Shown here: piece by piece, positions 16,165 through 25,398 of the stretch
Layout of the letters: every line of letters begins with the position of its first letter
How positions within the stretch are numbered: the first letter of the stretch is position 1
Source: Pseudogracilibacillus sp037892545
GTDB lineage: Bacteria > Bacillota > Bacilli > Bacillales > Amphibacillaceae
Reading direction: 5' to 3'
DNA length: 64,000 bases
Assembly: GCF_037892545.1 (NCBI RefSeq)
Contig: NZ_JBBKBG010000011.1
Coordinates: 1-64,000, forward strand
Translations under genes and position numbers: made by a program
Notes under the pieces: model-generated
Databases searched by the model: none
What the model saw: only the letters and a program-made list of their open reading frames with translations
Told to the model about the DNA's origin: nothing

Positions 16165-16998
16165 TTAATTTTCCTTCACATGAAACGGAAAATGTTTTTT
16201 TTGCAATGGGGTCACTTTTTCTTCAAAAATATTACGTAAAGCTGTAACCTTTGTATCTGCTAAATCGTCGGTATACACATATATTTGTTTGGGCAAAAAT
16301 GTAATGACTGGTGTGACATCATATTCTAATGTATCCATTCCAAATAAGTACAATGGTTCTTTTTTTAAATGATGCTCAATTCGTTCTTGTACAATTTTTT
16401 CTCCACGATATGTAAAAAATTGAAACGTATCTTCATGTAAAATATGTATTTCATCTATTTTGCTCGGCCGGCTTTGAATATATACACGAATTGCATGAAT
16501 AAAATGTTGGTATCGTTCTTCTTCTTTCCATTCATCAATCGCATAGCCGACAATTTGGGTCATTTTTCGTTTTATTTCTTGGCGCGAAAATACACACATC
16601 TCATCGAAATGAATAAATGTTCGATCAAAAATATAACGCGAAAATAATGGACGTAAAAATTTTTGAAATGTTTCATGATGCTTGTACAATCTCTCATGGT
16701 GCATATTCGCAGTAATGAGCCAATCTGTCCAATGCATAATCGCTTCCACTTCTTCATCTTTCTCATAATGAAATGTATCTTGAATGATTTCTTTGATCAT
16801 TCGGTGAAATCGAAATTGCATAAAAAGTTGGATCATACATGCTTTTATACTATCATCCGGCACATGTTGTAAAATGGTCAGTTCATTTTTATGGCGGCTT
16901 TGATTTTCCCAATGTAAGTGGATTTTCTTTTCTTTTTGAAATAGAAGTTCACAAAAATACATGAGTTCGTCTTCGCAATGAAAATAAATTTTTCGCAA
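16165..16998 (-). CDS. ytxC: Sporulation-associated protein YtxC
   Basis: This protein of about 277 residues has the length and position of B. subtilis YtxC, between dnaI and thrS. Its function is unknown, but it is annotated as sporulation-linked. The sequence is soluble, rich in His, Glu and Arg, with no membrane segment; conserved-looking blocks are HFDEMCVFSRQEIKRKM and YIQSRPSKIDEIHILHED. I chose TTG 16998 (LRKIYFHCED) because AAGGACGG precedes it. The frame is open to ATG 17016 and 17034 but without a usable RBS. The N-terminus is therefore the least certain part. Its end overlaps the thrS promoter. Confidence 0.78.
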   Translation of the reverse strand: MRKIYFHCEDELMYFCELLFQKEKKIHLHWENQSRHKNELTILQHVPDDSIKACMIQLFMQFRFHRMIKEIIQDTFHYEKDEEVEAIMHWTDWLITANMHHERLYKHHETFQKFLRPLFSRYIFDRTFIHFDEMCVFSRQEIKRKMTQIVGYAIDEWKEEERYQHFIHAIRVYIQSRPSKIDEIHILHEDTFQFFTYRGEKIVQERIEHHLKKEPLYLFGMDTLEYDVTPVITFLPKQIYVYTDDLADTKVTALRNIFEEKVTPLQKKHFPFHVKEN

Positions 16999-17108
16999 AT
17001 AAACACCGTCCTTCATCCATATATGTATTATCACTATATGGGTGTATGAACGGTTTCATGAATAATTTATATAAAAATATAATAAGAAGTATAACATTCG
17101 AGTTTAGG

Positions 17109-18044
17109 TTATCTTCTACGATTTTTTCCATTTACAGGTACTTCGATACTAACTTGTTTAATTCGTTCCATAATACGTCCTGCTTTAACCTTTTCGACAT
17201 CTCCTCTTGTCGTTGTTGCTAAAATTTCTTCTAATTGATCCATGGTGTAATTCGATGTGAAAAATACGGGCAATTTTTCCATCATACGATATTGCAAAAT
17301 TGCTCCTAGCACTTCATCACGGAACCATGCAGATAATGTTTCAGCTCCAATATCATCTAACATAAGCACATCGGCTTTTTTAAAAGCATCAACTTTTTGT
17401 TGTACGGTATTGTCTTTAATGGATGCATTCATTTCCCGTACGAATTCTGGCATATAAATAAGCATCGATGAAATATTAAATTGTTTCAATCGATTTGCGA
17501 TGACACCGAGTAAATACGTCTTTCCAACACCGAACGGACCTGAGAAGTAAATCCCACGTTCCGGCAGTTTTTCTTCTGCCGCATTTAAAAACTGTGTCAT
17601 ACTTTTAATGGCATTCGTACGTTCTTGGTCAACATGCACCTTATCAATACGTGCTTCCAAAATCTCTTTCGGTATATGAACACTTTTTATTAAATCACTC
17701 TGTTCTGTTTGTGCTTCTTCCGCTAATCGATTCCGGCATTTTTCATACGAAATATGAATTTCCTCATTTTTATATTCCAAAATAGGCGAATATCCTTGCA
17801 ACATATTTTTACACGTTTCAACACTCGTACAACGATCACATTGATGCGATTGTGTAATATATTCATACAATTTATTTAAATTACGATCTATTTGTTCATC
17901 GGTTATCTCTTCATGTGCTTGTAAAAATGAACGGACAAGCGGATGGGATGTAATTTCACGCTTCATCGCATTGTGGCGTTCTTGAAATGATTCATTATTT
18001 TGAATCCATTTTTGCAGTGAATGTTGAATTGGTTTCATCTTCAT
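17109..18044 (-). CDS. dnaI: Primosomal protein DnaI (helicase loader)
   Basis: DnaI is the AAA+ ATPase that loads the replicative helicase DnaC onto DNA in Bacillus. The 311-residue length equals that of the B. subtilis protein. The N-terminal helicase-binding domain has a zinc-type cluster (CDRCTSVETCKNM). The C-terminal AAA+ domain has Walker A (GPFGVGKTYL), Walker B (VLMLDDIGAE) and sensor 1 (PVFFTSNYTM), ending with the arginine-rich GRIMERIKQVS. It starts 15 nt after dnaB, forming the nrdR-dnaB-dnaI unit. Confidence 0.97.
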   Translation of the reverse strand: MKMKPIQHSLQKWIQNNESFQERHNAMKREITSHPLVRSFLQAHEEITDEQIDRNLNKLYEYITQSHQCDRCTSVETCKNMLQGYSPILEYKNEEIHISYEKCRNRLAEEAQTEQSDLIKSVHIPKEILEARIDKVHVDQERTNAIKSMTQFLNAAEEKLPERGIYFSGPFGVGKTYLLGVIANRLKQFNISSMLIYMPEFVREMNASIKDNTVQQKVDAFKKADVLMLDDIGAETLSAWFRDEVLGAILQYRMMEKLPVFFTSNYTMDQLEEILATTTRGDVEKVKAGRIMERIKQVSIEVPVNGKNRRR

Positions 18045-18059
18045 CAGTCCTTTACAACC

Positions 18060-19412
18060 TTAGTTGTTCTCAGAAGCATGTCTACGTAAGGCTTCAAGCA
18101 ATGCTTCTTGCTCTTTTAAATCTGCTTCTGATATTGCTGGCTTTTCTTTCTCTTCCTTTTTATTCCGTTCATTAAACCACTCTGGAATAACTTCTTCTTT
18201 TCCAGCAGTTCGTCGTTGGTAATTTTTTTGTACGGATCGTTTTTTCGGTTGGTTCATCTGCTCTCTGGCAAACTCCACTGCTTCTCTAGCCGTTTTCAAT
18301 TTTTTTCGTGACCAATGGGCAGCAATCGATTCGATATAATTTCGTGTAAGTTTATCATCCGACTGCAAGAGCACATAATGAATCAGTACATTCATCACTG
18401 GAATAGGTAGTGCTTGTTGAAGCATGATATCACTTACTAATTTTAAATCTTGACTTGTCGCATTATGCCCCATAGATTGATCTTCTAAAATATCTTTCGG
18501 GGAAGCTGTTTCAAACCATTCGATCAGTCGATCTAATTTAGTGGAAGAACGCTTTTTATTACTATCAACCTTTACTTGTGAGGGACTTTTTTCCACCAGT
18601 TGGACCTGAACGACATTATGTTTTGCTCGGAACAAATCATGACATGCTTGTTTCAATTGAGCAATGTCGATTTTATTGTCATCTGTCAATGCCCAATTGA
18701 CAGCTTGTTCCATTTCATACATTTCCAAATCATATAAATGCAACAACTGTGTCATGATTTGACGATGTTCGTCTGTCATCACTTCTTTTACAGGAATATT
18801 TTTTCGCTGTAACATAAAATAAATCGAATCAAAAGAAACTTCTGCCAATGGGACCTTTGGTGTTTCGTCTTGTTTCTCCTCTACAGAAACGGGCGGTGTT
18901 TTCGGTGTAAATGTTTGAAAAACATCGTTAAATGATGCCGTCACTTCTTCGCCACGCTCGATTTGGTTGGATGTTGTATAAAACTTGCGGAGTGTCTCGA
19001 ATTTTATTTTTCCAATATGTCGATACAGTAATTCAGATAGCATCATATCTTGAAAAAAATACGCCGGACGAAAAGGAGCTTGAAGTACATAGGTGAAAAC
19101 AGTTTTGTTTTCCTGCACGGTTTCAAATGTTTTTAATAAACCGATTCCTTCTAGTTTTCGTCTAGCGACATAAATTTTATCTAATGGCATCGATAAATAA
19201 TTCATTAAAGTGTGATGTGTTTGAATTTGTTCGTCGGTTTGCAATGGTTCTTCTTTCAACAATAATGTATATAAACTAATCGGTTCTATCCCAATTAATG
19301 GTTGATACAAATGGATGAGTGACGCGTCATAATCAACAGGAAGACTGTCGATCAATTGTACGCGATATCCGTCTACTGGCAAAATCTTCCCTATATGTTG
19401 CATCTTCTTCAC
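18060..19412 (-). CDS. dnaB: Replication initiation and membrane attachment protein DnaB
   Basis: DnaB, the Bacillus DNA remodelling protein and not the helicase, works with DnaD and DnaI to restart and initiate replication and is membrane-associated. The 450-residue protein has the winged-helix N-domain (LIHLYQPLIGIEPISLYTLL), a variable middle, and the C-terminal DnaB/DnaD domain with SPKDILEDQSMG, followed by IHYVLLQSDDKLTRNYIESI. Identification also rests on synteny: nrdR lies 3 nt upstream and dnaI 15 nt downstream, exactly as in Bacillus. Confidence 0.95.
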   Translation of the reverse strand: MKKMQHIGKILPVDGYRVQLIDSLPVDYDASLIHLYQPLIGIEPISLYTLLLKEEPLQTDEQIQTHHTLMNYLSMPLDKIYVARRKLEGIGLLKTFETVQENKTVFTYVLQAPFRPAYFFQDMMLSELLYRHIGKIKFETLRKFYTTSNQIERGEEVTASFNDVFQTFTPKTPPVSVEEKQDETPKVPLAEVSFDSIYFMLQRKNIPVKEVMTDEHRQIMTQLLHLYDLEMYEMEQAVNWALTDDNKIDIAQLKQACHDLFRAKHNVVQVQLVEKSPSQVKVDSNKKRSSTKLDRLIEWFETASPKDILEDQSMGHNATSQDLKLVSDIMLQQALPIPVMNVLIHYVLLQSDDKLTRNYIESIAAHWSRKKLKTAREAVEFAREQMNQPKKRSVQKNYQRRTAGKEEVIPEWFNERNKKEEKEKPAISEADLKEQEALLEALRRHASENN

Positions 19413-19415
19413 CCT

Positions 19416-19886
19416 TTACTTCTCCTCGTTTACGTTCGATTGTAAAATATCTTTTAACTCATCTAAAAATAAAGTAATATTATCAAATTGACGATATACA
19501 GAAGCGAAGCGAACGTATGCTACACCGTCCACCTTTGCTAATCTTGACAGCACCATTTCACCAATTTGTTCACTACTAATTTCCGCTTCATCCCATTGAC
19601 GAATTTCTTGTTCGACATTTAATGCGATTTCTTCTATTTCCTCAATTGTTACAGGACGCTTTTCACATGCCCGCATTAATCCACGTATTAATTTTTCGCG
19701 TTCAAATTCTTGACGAGTCCCATCTTTTTTCACGATAATAATCGCCGTTTCTTCTTTACGTTCATATGTACGAAAACGATAGCCACAACTTTCACATTGC
19801 CGGCGACGACGAATTGCGTCCCCATCTTCAAATGGTCTTGAATCTAAGACTCGTGAGTGTTTATGGTAACATTTTGGACACTTCAT
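19416..19886 (-). CDS. nrdR: Transcriptional repressor NrdR
   Basis: NrdR represses ribonucleotide reductase genes in response to ATP/dATP. The 156-residue protein has an N-terminal zinc ribbon (CPKC and CESC separated by the basic RRRRQ stretch) and an ATP-cone domain (IIVVKKDGTRQEFEREKLIRG). ATG 19886 is taken because family members start at MKCP; ATG 19901, which has GAAGGA 7 nt upstream, is equally credible and adds five residues. It heads nrdR-dnaB-dnaI; B. subtilis has speD between gapB and this gene, absent here. Confidence 0.95.
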   Translation of the reverse strand: MKCPKCYHKHSRVLDSRPFEDGDAIRRRRQCESCGYRFRTYERKEETAIIIVKKDGTRQEFEREKLIRGLMRACEKRPVTIEEIEEIALNVEQEIRQWDEAEISSEQIGEMVLSRLAKVDGVAYVRFASVYRQFDNITLFLDELKDILQSNVNEEK

Positions 19887-19962
19887 CCTTTTCAACCCCA
19901 TTCAATTTCCTTCATCTATTACTATACATTTTAACATGTTTCGATCAATTTACATAACATAA

Positions 19963-20002
19963 AAGAGATTAGCGGATAAGGTCCCTTATCCACTAATCTC
20001 TT
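19963..20002 (-). terminator. Terminator of gapB
   Basis: A 19-bp stem with one wobble pair (19963-19981, 19984-20002) lies directly after the gapB stop, followed on the minus strand by TTTT. The two-nt loop suggests that the innermost pairs open. Confidence 0.8.
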
Positions 20003-20008
20003 CGTTCA

Positions 20009-21034
20009 TTATGCATTTACTTTTTCATCGATTTTTTTACCAATAAAGTTCGCTAAGTCAACAACTCGTGCAGAGTAACCCCATTCGTTGTCATACCAAG
20101 CTAACACTTTTACTTTTTTATCTCCCATTACGATCGTAGATAATCCGTCGATTGTTGCAGAACTTTCAGTTGTTGCATAATCAATGGATACTAATGGTAA
20201 TTCGTTATAATCTAAAATACCGTTTAATTTTCCTTCTGCTGCTTTTTGGAATGCTTCATTCACCTGTTCTGCTGTAACATCTTTTTCAACGTCTACCACT
20301 AAGTCAACTAAGGAAACATTAGGAGTAGGGACACGTAATGCCGTTCCATGTAATTTACCATTTAAATGTGGTAATACTTCTCCTAAAGCTTTTGCAGCTC
20401 CTGTTGATGTCGGAACAATAGATTGGCCGCAAGCACGTGCACGGCGTAAATCTTTATGTGGGTTATCTAAACTAACTTGGTCACTCGTATATGCGTGAAC
20501 AGTTGTCATTAATCCATTTACAATTCCAAACTCTTCGTCTAACACTTTCGCAACTGGTGCTAAACAGTTTGTCGTACAAGATGCGTTTGAAACGATATGT
20601 TCTGTTTCTGGATTGTACGTTTCTTCATTTACACCTAAAACAATTGTGTTATCCACATTTTTTCCAGGTGCAGTAATAATTACTTTTTTCGCTCCGGCTT
20701 GTAAATGACGACTCGCGCCTTCTTTTGAGTTGAACTTACCTGTCGCTTCAATAACAATATCAATATCTAAATCTTTCCAAGGTAATTTTTCTGGTTCACG
20801 AGAGTTTGTATGAATAATCTTCTCACCATTAATTTCAAATCCGTCTTCAAAAATATTAATGTCACACTCAAAGATTCCATGTACACTATCATATTTGATT
20901 AAGTGTGCTAAAGTTTCTTCTGGATAGCTTGCATTTATAGCAACAACATCAATATCCTTGTTTAAAATCGCTTGACGGAAAACCATACGTCCAATTCTTC
21001 CAAATCCATTAATGGCAATTCTTGTTCTTCTCAT
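20009..21034 (-). CDS. gapB: NADP-dependent glyceraldehyde-3-phosphate dehydrogenase GapB (gluconeogenic)
   Basis: GapB runs the gluconeogenic direction, 1,3-bisphosphoglycerate to glyceraldehyde-3-phosphate. The 341-residue protein has the Rossmann start (INGFGRIGRMVFR), the catalytic Cys in SNASCTTNCLAP and the C-terminal AWYDNEWGYSARVVDL. The segment INASYPEETLAHLIKYDSV matches GapB rather than glycolytic GapA, whose NAD-binding loop carries Asp. Neighbours coaE, mutM and nrdR also fit gapB. A perfect match to the CcpN operator overlaps its -10 box, so glycolytic repression is expected. Confidence 0.97.
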   Translation of the reverse strand: MRRTRIAINGFGRIGRMVFRQAILNKDIDVVAINASYPEETLAHLIKYDSVHGIFECDINIFEDGFEINGEKIIHTNSREPEKLPWKDLDIDIVIEATGKFNSKEGASRHLQAGAKKVIITAPGKNVDNTIVLGVNEETYNPETEHIVSNASCTTNCLAPVAKVLDEEFGIVNGLMTTVHAYTSDQVSLDNPHKDLRRARACGQSIVPTSTGAAKALGEVLPHLNGKLHGTALRVPTPNVSLVDLVVDVEKDVTAEQVNEAFQKAAEGKLNGILDYNELPLVSIDYATTESSATIDGLSTIVMGDKKVKVLAWYDNEWGYSARVVDLANFIGKKIDEKVNA

Positions 21035-21085
21035 TTAGAGTCCTCCCAATATATGTGCTACACTGTTTCTTTTTTCTCACAAATT

Positions 21086-21131
21086 AGTATAACACATTGG
21101 TCCTTAAATGTGCTACTAAATATGTTATGTT
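21086..21131 (-). promoter_or_regulatory. gapB promoter region with CcpN-type operators
   Basis: On the minus strand TGTGTTATACT (21096-21086) fits all 11 positions of the CcpN motif TRTGHYATAYW as I recall it, and its last six bases are the presumed -10 box TATACT. A second near match, TATGTTATGTT (10 of 11), lies on the plus strand at 21121-21131, in opposite orientation. B. subtilis gapB is repressed by CcpN on glycolytic substrates. The motif is read from sequence; regulation is inferred. Confidence 0.72.
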
Positions 21132-21141
21132 TTACGTAAAA

Positions 21142-21747
21142 TTATTTAATTGGGATATTCCAAGCAGTTAAAATATCTTCTAATTGCTTATAAGACGCTT
21201 CTTTCGTACCATTATTATCAATGACAGCATCTGCCATTTTCTCCTTTTCTTTGACAGGAATTTGCGATTGAATTCGTTGTAAAGCGGCTTCCTTTGTGCT
21301 ACCATCACGCTCCATGACTCTTTTCATTTGTGTTTGTTCGGAAACAGATACAACAATTACTTTGTCCACATAATCAATTAGGTTACTTTCATATAGTAAT
21401 GGAATATCTAATACGACACAAGGAACTTCTTGAGCGACATATGCTTCCCGTTGACGGATGATTTCTTTTCGAATTTCTGGATGTGTTATGGCATTTAATG
21501 CTTTCCGCTTTGCTTCATCTGAGAAGACTATTTTCCCTAATGCAGGACGATTTATTGTGCCATCCTCATATAACACTTCCTTGCCAAATGTTTCTACAAT
21601 ATCATTGTATGCTTTCTTACCTGGCTCGACAATTTCTCTGGCAACAACATCTGCATCCACAATGGGAATATGTAAGGATTTCATATGATTAGCAATCGTA
21701 CTTTTTCCTGTTCCAATACTCCCAGTTAATCCGATAATTAATGTCAC
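21142..21747 (-). CDS. coaE: Dephospho-CoA kinase
   Basis: CoaE phosphorylates dephospho-CoA in the last step of coenzyme A synthesis. The 201-residue protein has the P-loop GLTGSIGTGKSTIA, the substrate-binding VDADVVAREIV and the lid-region QRIQSQIPVKEK. It is 21 nt after mutM in the polA-mutM-coaE unit. B. subtilis has ytaF between mutM and coaE; it is absent here. Confidence 0.97.
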   Translation of the reverse strand: MTLIIGLTGSIGTGKSTIANHMKSLHIPIVDADVVAREIVEPGKKAYNDIVETFGKEVLYEDGTINRPALGKIVFSDEAKRKALNAITHPEIRKEIIRQREAYVAQEVPCVVLDIPLLYESNLIDYVDKVIVVSVSEQTQMKRVMERDGSTKEAALQRIQSQIPVKEKEKMADAVIDNNGTKEASYKQLEDILTAWNIPIK

Positions 21748-21768
21748 CTTTTTCCTCTCCCTTCCTTT

Positions 21769-22608
21769 TTATTTATTTTCGTCGGCTTTTTGACATGTCG
21801 GGCAATAATGCGTGCCACGTCCAGCGACTTTTATTTTTACCATGACATCATTGCAATGTTTACACGGTTTATCTTCTTGCCCATAGGCAAATAATTGTTG
21901 TTGAAACATCCCCATTTCCCCTTGTCCATCCACATAAGAACGAATAGTCGTTCCACCTTGTATCACTGCTTTCTCTAATACTTCATGTGCATAATGAAAA
22001 ATGGCATCCAATTCTTTTTCCGTTAATGTATTGGAACGACGTGCAGGATGCACTTTTGCTAAAAATAGCACTTCATCCACATAAATATTCCCTAATCCGG
22101 CAATAATGGTTTGATCCAGCAGCGCCGCTTTTATAACCCTTGTCGTCTTCAGTAATTTTTCTTTCACATATGTTTTTGTATACGTAGGTTGAAAAGGGTC
22201 AGGCCCCAATGTTTGTAAGGGGGCGACCGTTAATTCTGTTCCAATTGGAAATACGTGCATCGTACCGAATTTACGTACATCGTTATAACGTAATTCCGTG
22301 CCATCTGTAAAATGAAAAATGACATGTGTATGTTTATCCATCGGTTCACTTTTACCGACCACACGATATTTCCCTTCCATACGTAAATGGGAAACAAGGA
22401 CAACATCATCAAAGTAAAAAAGTAAAAACTTCCCATATCGTCCCATTTTTCGAATTGTTTCTCCGACTAATAACTGTTCAAAATGAACGATATCATCAGG
22501 ATGTTTAATTATTTTCGGCCATTGAACCGTTATAGCATCTACGGTTTTGCCAAGTACAAATTGTTCTAATGTTCGTTTGATCGTTTCAACCTCTGGTAAT
22601 TCAGGCAT
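21769..22608 (-). CDS. mutM: Formamidopyrimidine-DNA glycosylase (Fpg)
   Basis: MutM removes 8-oxoguanine and formamidopyrimidines and nicks the abasic site. The 279-residue protein begins MPELPEVETIKR, with the catalytic N-terminal Pro and Glu. It has the H2TH region (LLDQTIIAGLGNIYVDEVLF) and ends in a zinc finger with CKHC and CPTC. It is 19 nt downstream of polA, forming a repair unit. Confidence 0.98.
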   Translation of the reverse strand: MPELPEVETIKRTLEQFVLGKTVDAITVQWPKIIKHPDDIVHFEQLLVGETIRKMGRYGKFLLFYFDDVVLVSHLRMEGKYRVVGKSEPMDKHTHVIFHFTDGTELRYNDVRKFGTMHVFPIGTELTVAPLQTLGPDPFQPTYTKTYVKEKLLKTTRVIKAALLDQTIIAGLGNIYVDEVLFLAKVHPARRSNTLTEKELDAIFHYAHEVLEKAVIQGGTTIRSYVDGQGEMGMFQQQLFAYGQEDKPCKHCNDVMVKIKVAGRGTHYCPTCQKADENK

Positions 22609-22627
22609 CTCTCTTTCCTACTTTCTC

Positions 22628-25258
22628 TTATGCATCAAACCAATTTTTCCCGTATGAAGCATCTACCTTTAGTGGAACATGTAAGGATACGGTTTTTTCC
22701 ATTACTTCTGGAACAATTTTATTTAACATTTCCATTTCCTCTTCAGGTGCTTCTAAGATTAATTCGTCATGCACTTGTAATAATAAGCGTGCACGTAAGT
22801 TTTCTTTTTCTAATCTCGCTTCTAAATCGATCATCGCTTTTTTAATAATATCTGCTGCACTACCTTGAATCGGCGTGTTCATCGCCGTTCTTTCTGCAAA
22901 GCTACGAATATTAAAATTACTACTCGTAATTTCTGGTAAATAGCGACGACGGTTCATAATCGTCGTGACATATCCTTCATGTTTCGCATCTTGCACAATT
23001 TCTTTCATATAATTTTGGACGTCAGGATAAATGTCAAAATATTTATCTATGAACTCTTTTGCCTCTTTTCGAGTAATTTGTAAGTTTTGTGATAAACCAT
23101 AATCACTAATCCCATAGACAATCCCAAAGTTTACTGCTTTTGCTTGACGTCGCATGTCTGGTGTAACATCTGCCTCATCTACATGAAATACGTCTGCAGC
23201 GGTTCTCGTGTGAATATCTTTATCTTCTTTAAACGCAGCAACAAGTCGTTCATCTTTCGATATATGGGCAAGTACTCGTAATTCAATTTGTGAATAGTCA
23301 AAAGCAAAAATAAGCCAATCTTTTTCAGAAGGAATAAATGCTTCACGGATTTTTCTTCCTTCTTCTAAACGTATCGGGATATTTTGTAAGTTCGGCTCTG
23401 TAGAACTTAAACGACCAGTCTGTGTTAATGCTTGGTTAAATCGTGTATGAATTTTATGAGAATCAGGGTGAACGACTTTTAATAAACCTTCTACATAGGT
23501 CGATTGTAGTTTTTTCAATTGACGATACAATAAAATATGTTCGATGATTTCGTGTTCACCTTCTAGTTTTTCTAATACATCCGCAGCGGTCGAATAACCC
23601 GTTTTCGTTTTCTTAATGACTGGTAGACCTAGATCTTCGAATAAGACGACCCCTAATTGTTTTGGTGAATTGATATTAAAAGTTGAACCAGCAAGCTCAT
23701 GGATTTTCTTTTCTATTTCATCTAATCGTGTAAGTAAGCCTTCTCCCATCTCTTTTAAACGGTCTACATCCACTTGAATTCCTGTATGTTCCATTTTTGC
23801 CAAAATTTTTGCTAACGGAATTTCGAGGTTTTCAAAAAGATCCATTTGCTCATTCTCTTCTAATAAAGTTAAAAATGTATCACGTAAAATGGAGATATTT
23901 GCTGCCTTTCTAGCTACATAATCATGAAATACTTCCTCGTTTGGAACCGCTTGTTTTTTTCCTTTTCCATATATTTCTTCATGGAATGGTAATTGGCTTG
24001 TTCTATTACGACGTGCGATCGCAGCTACATCTTCATTATTGTCTGCCGGATTGATAATATAGGCAGCTAAGAGAAGGTCAAAATCAATTCCTTTTATGTG
24101 GATCCCTTCATGTAGTAAGGACACGATTACTTGCTTTGCATCAAAAACCGTTTTCTTTTTCGTTTCATCCTCTAACCATCGTTTAAATGCATCATCTTTT
24201 AGCGCATCTTCCGTACGAATAATGTACGTTGTTTCTTCATTTGCAATCGCAAAAACTTCAATCGGTGCTTCATGATAGTTTTCTGTCATCATTTCAACCA
24301 CGATGGTGTCATTTCCTGTTAAGGTTGCATTTTCTACAGTTGAAATAACTTCAAATGAAAAGTGATCTTCCACTACTTCTTCGTCTTCAGAGGGTCCTCC
24401 ATTTATTCGCTCTACCAATGTACGAAAACCTAAATCCATAAAAATTTCATACAGTTCATTTGCTTTGTATCCTTCATATTGTAACTCCTCTATGGATACA
24501 TCGATTGGCGAATCCACATTAATCGTTGCCAGTTGTTTACTCATGAACGCATCTTCTTTATAAGTAATCAAATTTTCTTTTAACTTTTTCCCAGAAATGT
24601 CATCAATATGGGCATAGATATTTTCTAATGTACCATATTCTTTTAATAATTTCGTTGCTGTTTTCACACCGACCCCAGGGACACCAGGGATATTATCAGA
24701 CTTATCGCCCATTAATGCTTTTAATTCAATTATTTGTGCTGGGGTTAATTCCATTTCATCCAATAATGCTTCTTTTGTATATGATGCAACTTCACTTACC
24801 CCTTTTTTCGTTAGATCGACAGTTACGTGATCGGAGATAAGCTGTAACATATCCTGGTCACCAGAAATTACCTTTACTTCAAATCCATCTTCTTCCCCTT
24901 GTTTTGCTAATGTCCCGATAATATCGTCTGCTTCATACATGTCTAATTCATAACGAGCGATATGGAATTTATCTAATAATTCACGTGCAATAGGAAATTG
25001 CTCACTTAATTCAGGCGGAGTTTTTTGTCTGCCACCTTTATATTCTTTATAAGTTGAGTGACGAAAAGTAGTCTTCCCCGCATCAAATGCAACGAGCATA
25101 TGGGTCGGTTTTTCTTCTTCTAAAATTCTAAGTAAAATATTCGTAAATCCGTATACTGCATTCGTATATACTCCACGGTCATTGTTTAGTAATGGTAATG
25201 CATAAAATGCACGGAATAATAAACTATTGCCATCAATCATGACTAATTTGTTTGTCAT
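22628..25258 (-). CDS. polA: DNA polymerase I
   Basis: PolA fills gaps after Okazaki-fragment and excision repair. The 876-residue protein has an N-terminal 5'-3' exonuclease domain (IDGNSLLFRAFYALP, VISGDQDMLQL, GDKSDNIPGVPGVG). The degenerate 3'-5' exonuclease domain follows, with no DxE motif where proofreading enzymes have one (TIVVEMMTE), as in other Bacillus Pol I. The polymerase domain has FDYSQIELRVLAH, RRQAKAVNFGIVYG and LLQVHDELILEAP. Transcription leads on into mutM and coaE. Confidence 0.98.
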   Translation of the reverse strand: MTNKLVMIDGNSLLFRAFYALPLLNNDRGVYTNAVYGFTNILLRILEEEKPTHMLVAFDAGKTTFRHSTYKEYKGGRQKTPPELSEQFPIARELLDKFHIARYELDMYEADDIIGTLAKQGEEDGFEVKVISGDQDMLQLISDHVTVDLTKKGVSEVASYTKEALLDEMELTPAQIIELKALMGDKSDNIPGVPGVGVKTATKLLKEYGTLENIYAHIDDISGKKLKENLITYKEDAFMSKQLATINVDSPIDVSIEELQYEGYKANELYEIFMDLGFRTLVERINGGPSEDEEVVEDHFSFEVISTVENATLTGNDTIVVEMMTENYHEAPIEVFAIANEETTYIIRTEDALKDDAFKRWLEDETKKKTVFDAKQVIVSLLHEGIHIKGIDFDLLLAAYIINPADNNEDVAAIARRNRTSQLPFHEEIYGKGKKQAVPNEEVFHDYVARKAANISILRDTFLTLLEENEQMDLFENLEIPLAKILAKMEHTGIQVDVDRLKEMGEGLLTRLDEIEKKIHELAGSTFNINSPKQLGVVLFEDLGLPVIKKTKTGYSTAADVLEKLEGEHEIIEHILLYRQLKKLQSTYVEGLLKVVHPDSHKIHTRFNQALTQTGRLSSTEPNLQNIPIRLEEGRKIREAFIPSEKDWLIFAFDYSQIELRVLAHISKDERLVAAFKEDKDIHTRTAADVFHVDEADVTPDMRRQAKAVNFGIVYGISDYGLSQNLQITRKEAKEFIDKYFDIYPDVQNYMKEIVQDAKHEGYVTTIMNRRRYLPEITSSNFNIRSFAERTAMNTPIQGSAADIIKKAMIDLEARLEKENLRARLLLQVHDELILEAPEEEMEMLNKIVPEVMEKTVSLHVPLKVDASYGKNWFDA

Positions 25259-25350
25259 TTATTTTCCTCCTATTTAAACGCTATTTCTCTCTTTAGTATA
25301 ATGTAAAAACGTCCTCGTTCCTAGTAATGATGTTTTCATGATCTACAACA

Positions 25351-25393
25351 AAAAAACTTCCATAACGGTAGTATTTCGTTCTGGAAGTTTTTT
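25351..25393. terminator. Terminator after phoR (bidirectional)
   Basis: A 17-bp stem with one mismatch (25351-25367, 25377-25393) is flanked by A-runs and T-runs on both sides. It lies after the phoR stop and before the polA promoter region, closing the phoPR unit. Confidence 0.85.
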
Positions 25394-25398
25394 ATTGG

